In this document: positions 4,655 through 6,690 of the stretch, one piece after another | Layout of the letters: each line of letters opens with the position of its first letter | Position numbering within the stretch: position 1 is the first letter of the stretch | Source: an uncultured Solirubrobacteraceae bacterium | GTDB lineage: Bacteria; Actinomycetota; Thermoleophilia; Solirubrobacterales; Solirubrobacteraceae | Direction of reading: 5' to 3' | Assembly: GCA_902806215.1 (NCBI GenBank) | Contig: CADCVT010000274.1 | Coordinates: 1-6,690 of the forward strand | Length of the DNA: 6,690 bases | Program-made: the position numbers and the translations under genes | The notes under the pieces: model-generated | What the model saw: the letters and a program-made list of their open reading frames with translations, nothing else | What the model was told of the DNA's origin: nothing | Database searches by the model: none

Positions 4655-5677
4655 CTACGCCGTCTCGGCGCGCTCCGGGGCCCACTGCGCCTCGGCGAGG
4701 TCGCCGATCGGCATGCCCTCGGGCGTCGGGACCTCGGGCGTGTCGCGCAGGTACCACTCGGCGTCGAGCGCGGCCTGACAGCCCGAGCCCGCGGCGGTGA
4801 TCGCCTGGCGGTACGTGTGGTCGACGAGGTCGCCCGCGGCGAACACGCCGGGGAGCTTCGTGCGCGTCGAGCGGCCCTGCACGATGACGTAGCCCTCGTC
4901 GTCGGTGTCGATCTGACCCTTGACGATCGCCGACTGCGGCTCGTGGCCGATGGCGATGAAGGCGCCGTCCATCGGCAGCTCCTCGGTCTCGCCGGTCTCG
5001 ACGTTCTTGATGTTCGCGTGGCCGAGCCCGCCGTGGTCGCCGGGGTGGAACTCCTCGATGACGTACGGCGTCTTCCAGGCGATGTTGTCGATGGCCTGCG
5101 CGCGCTCGAGCATGATCTTCGAGGCGCGGAACTCGCTGCGCCGGTTGACGATCGTCACCCGCTTGGCGAACTTCGCGAGGAAGATGGCCTCCTCCATCGC
5201 GCTGTCGCCGCCGCCGACGATGATCGTCTCCTTGTCCTTGAAGAACGCGGCGTCGCAGGTCGCGCAGTAGGAGACGCCGCGGCCGGAGAGCTCCTCCTCG
5301 CCGCGGACCTCGAGCTTCTTGTGCTCGGCACCCATGGCCAGCACGACCGTGCGGGCGCGCAACTCCTGGTCGCCGACCTTGACGACGTGGATGCCGCCGG
5401 GCTCGTCGGCCAGCTCGACCTCGCTCGCCTGATCGGTGAGGAACTTCGCGCCGAAGCGCTCGGCCTGGTCGCGCATGGTCTGCATGAGCTGCGGGCCCAT
5501 GATCCCGTCGCGGAAGCCGGGGTAGTTCTCGACCTCGGTGGTCTGCTGGAGCAGGCCGCCCCAGAAGAAGCCCTCGATCACCAGCGGCTCCAGGTTCGCG
5601 CGCGCCGTGTACAGCGCGGCCGTGTACCCGGCAGGGCCGCTTCCGACGATGATGACGTTCTCGATGCGCTCGCTCAT
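4655..5677 (-). CDS. trxB: thioredoxin-disulfide reductase
   Basis: This 340-residue FAD flavoenzyme passes electrons from NADPH to thioredoxin in the cytoplasm. FAD is bound by GSGPAGYTAA (12-21) and by FAAGD (279-283, in GVFAAGDLVD). The NADPH domain in the middle has GGGDSAMEEA (155-164) and NRRSEFRAS (178-186), whose Arg179, Arg180 and Arg184 match the family's 2'-phosphate-binding HRRxxxR. The redox-active pair is C138/C141 in CATC. The C-terminal ~25 residues beyond the usual helix (LRDTPEVPTPEG onward) are a modest extension of no known role. The start is supported by an AGAGG Shine-Dalgarno (complement of about 5683-5687) 5 nt before the ATG. It lies 28 bp behind the membrane-protein gene and is probably co-transcribed with it. 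No trxA is visible downstream on this strand. Function is secure; its physiological link to the membrane protein is unknown. Confidence 0.96.
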   Translation of the reverse strand: MSERIENVIIVGSGPAGYTAALYTARANLEPLVIEGFFWGGLLQQTTEVENYPGFRDGIMGPQLMQTMRDQAERFGAKFLTDQASEVELADEPGGIHVVKVGDQELRARTVVLAMGAEHKKLEVRGEEELSGRGVSYCATCDAAFFKDKETIIVGGGDSAMEEAIFLAKFAKRVTIVNRRSEFRASKIMLERAQAIDNIAWKTPYVIEEFHPGDHGGLGHANIKNVETGETEELPMDGAFIAIGHEPQSAIVKGQIDTDDEGYVIVQGRSTRTKLPGVFAAGDLVDHTYRQAITAAGSGCQAALDAEWYLRDTPEVPTPEGMPIGDLAEAQWAPERAETA

Positions 5678-5705
5678 GGTGCCTCTTCGCGGTGGGTCAC
5701 TTCAT

Positions 5706-6690
5706 TTAGTGTAGTACGGCCTGCCCGCGCCACCGGTGGACGGTCCGGCGCAGCTGGAAGTACGCGATCACGCCCGGGATCGTCGGCAGCCAGAAGGCGA
5801 ACACGCGGTACGTGAGCACCGCGACCGTGGCCAGGCCGAAGTTCACGCCGAAGGCCGCGAACGCTCCGATCATGCCGCCGTCGACGCCGCCGACGCCGCC
5901 CGGCAGCGGCAGCAGGTTGCCCAGCATGCCGACGAAGAAGGCCATGACGATGACCGCCATCGGCGGGGCGTCGCCGAAGGCGTGGAAGGACGCCCACAGC
6001 GTCCCGATCTGGGCGAGCCAGAACAGGAGCGAGCCGAGCAGCGCGGGGTCGCGCGCGCGTATGTGTGCCAACGCCTCGCGCACGCCGGCCGACACCGCGG
6101 CCGGCGCGGAGGCCAGCCGGTGCCCGATCCGCGCGATGCGGGGGTGGTCGTGCGAGGTGGCCCAGTCGCGCAGGCGCCGCTCGACGTCGGTCGGCACGAA
6201 CGCCATCAGCGCGAACACGAGGATCGCCACCGCCCCGAAGATCGCCGGGACGACGGTGATGGCGAAGGGCGCCGGCCCCGGAAACAGCCCGACGCGCAGG
6301 CCGATCCCCACGACGATCAGCGCGAGCATGTACACGAGGTAGGTCAGGACGAGGAAGGCGACCGTCGAGTCGGCGACCTGCCGGCGGCCCATGCCCGAGC
6401 GCCGCAGCGCCCAGGCCGTCAGCGCGATGCCGCCGGCGCCGCCCGCCGCGAACAGCCGCGTCGCCGCTAGTCCGGCCATCGTGATCTGGTAGCTGGCCCG
6501 CAGGTCGATCCGCGAGCCCGCGTGGACGTAGACGAACTGGAAGAGCGCGACGTAGCCGACGAACGACGCGATCGTGAACGCGAAGGCGAGGGCCAGCCAC
6601 CACGGGTTGCCGTCGTTGATGCGCTCCCACGTGCCCTCGAGGCCCGCGATCCGCGGCAGCCCCCAGTACAGGAAGGCGATCGCGGCGACG
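5706..6690 (-). CDS. lysylphosphatidylglycerol synthase TM / UPF0104 family membrane protein, N-terminus outside window
   Basis: The frame stays open from TAA 5706-5708 to the right edge, so 327 residues are visible and the true start lies beyond it; the internal ATG at 6477-6479 is not the start. Numbering from the edge, hydrophobic spans lie near 31-55, 75-93, 110-130, 141-164, 216-238, 243-262, 271-295 and 296-311. Two family signatures are present: RLFAAGGAGGIALTAW (78-93) and LLPLPGGVGGVDGG (259-272). The family (MprF flippase-like domain, YbhN) moves or handles polar lipids in the cytoplasmic membrane. There is no room after residue 327 for an MprF-type aminoacyltransferase domain, so this is a stand-alone membrane domain. 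It precedes trxB by 28 bp in the same direction. Its substrate is unknown. A role in resistance to a cationic peptide would be speculation. Confidence 0.82.
   Translation of the reverse strand, partial: VAAIAFLYWGLPRIAGLEGTWERINDGNPWWLALAFAFTIASFVGYVALFQFVYVHAGSRIDLRASYQITMAGLAATRLFAAGGAGGIALTAWALRRSGMGRRQVADSTVAFLVLTYLVYMLALIVVGIGLRVGLFPGPAPFAITVVPAIFGAVAILVFALMAFVPTDVERRLRDWATSHDHPRIARIGHRLASAPAAVSAGVREALAHIRARDPALLGSLLFWLAQIGTLWASFHAFGDAPPMAVIVMAFFVGMLGNLLPLPGGVGGVDGGMIGAFAAFGVNFGLATVAVLTYRVFAFWLPTIPGVIAYFQLRRTVHRWRGQAVLH

Noticed and set aside
5699..5716. A/T-rich patch before trxB containing TACACT on the minus strand, a possible -10
   Set aside because: No -35 fits at 16-19 bp, there is no SigR-type GGGAAT-N18-GTT, and the bases include the stop codon of the upstream gene; co-transcription explains trxB expression.
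4817..6479. Long plus-strand open frames opposite trxB and the membrane protein gene
   Set aside because: They mirror real genes on the minus strand, are rich in Arg, Asp and Ala, and carry no recognisable motif.

Overview
The window is high-GC, gene-dense bacterial chromosome. Third codon positions are almost entirely G or C and intergenic gaps are very short. A WS/DGAT acyltransferase, a UPF0104-type membrane protein and an ArsR-like regulator ending in a '...RRGTLKHFYRA' wing all fit an actinobacterium. My best guess, from general gene style and without a database search, is Thermoleophilia/Solirubrobacterales (Solirubrobacter or Conexibacter-like). No mobile element, CRISPR array, tRNA or rRNA was seen.

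Left part (1-2539): the 3' end of an O6-alkylguanine-DNA alkyltransferase gene (+) meets a classical NADP-type short-chain dehydrogenase (-). The dehydrogenase is divergent from a full-length WS/DGAT (wax ester synthase/diacylglycerol acyltransferase) gene (+), and the two share a 32-bp gap. These look like ordinary housekeeping and lipid-storage genes.

Centre (2542-4640): this is the interesting part. A winged-helix ArsR-like regulator (-) is divergent from a 377-aa E1-like (ThiF/MccB-type) adenylating enzyme (+). The enzyme's N-terminal ~100 residues look like a PqqD-like peptide-binding domain (RRE, or 'peptide clamp'). A 20-codon ORF, MKLKPSTKRIAPSASVIKGV, follows 116 bp after the enzyme and is preceded by a 9-nt perfect Shine-Dalgarno sequence. 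A perfect 11-bp hairpin follows it. A promoter-like element, (T/G)GAAACG-N16-CGGTC, occurs with identical spacing upstream of both the enzyme gene and the peptide ORF. I read this as a compact candidate RiPP (ribosomally made, modified peptide) cassette: the regulator controls it, the E1-like enzyme binds the peptide and activates a carboxylate with ATP, and the 20-mer is the substrate. It resembles the microcin C/pantocin A enzyme class, but the peptide has no Asn, so the chemistry is not the known one. No YcaO, exporter or immunity gene lies in the window.

Right part (4655-6690): on the minus strand, thioredoxin reductase (trxB) lies 28 bp downstream of a multi-span membrane protein of the lysylphosphatidylglycerol-synthase-TM/UPF0104 family. 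The membrane protein runs off the right edge. The two are probably co-transcribed and converge on the peptide cassette at the shared hairpin.
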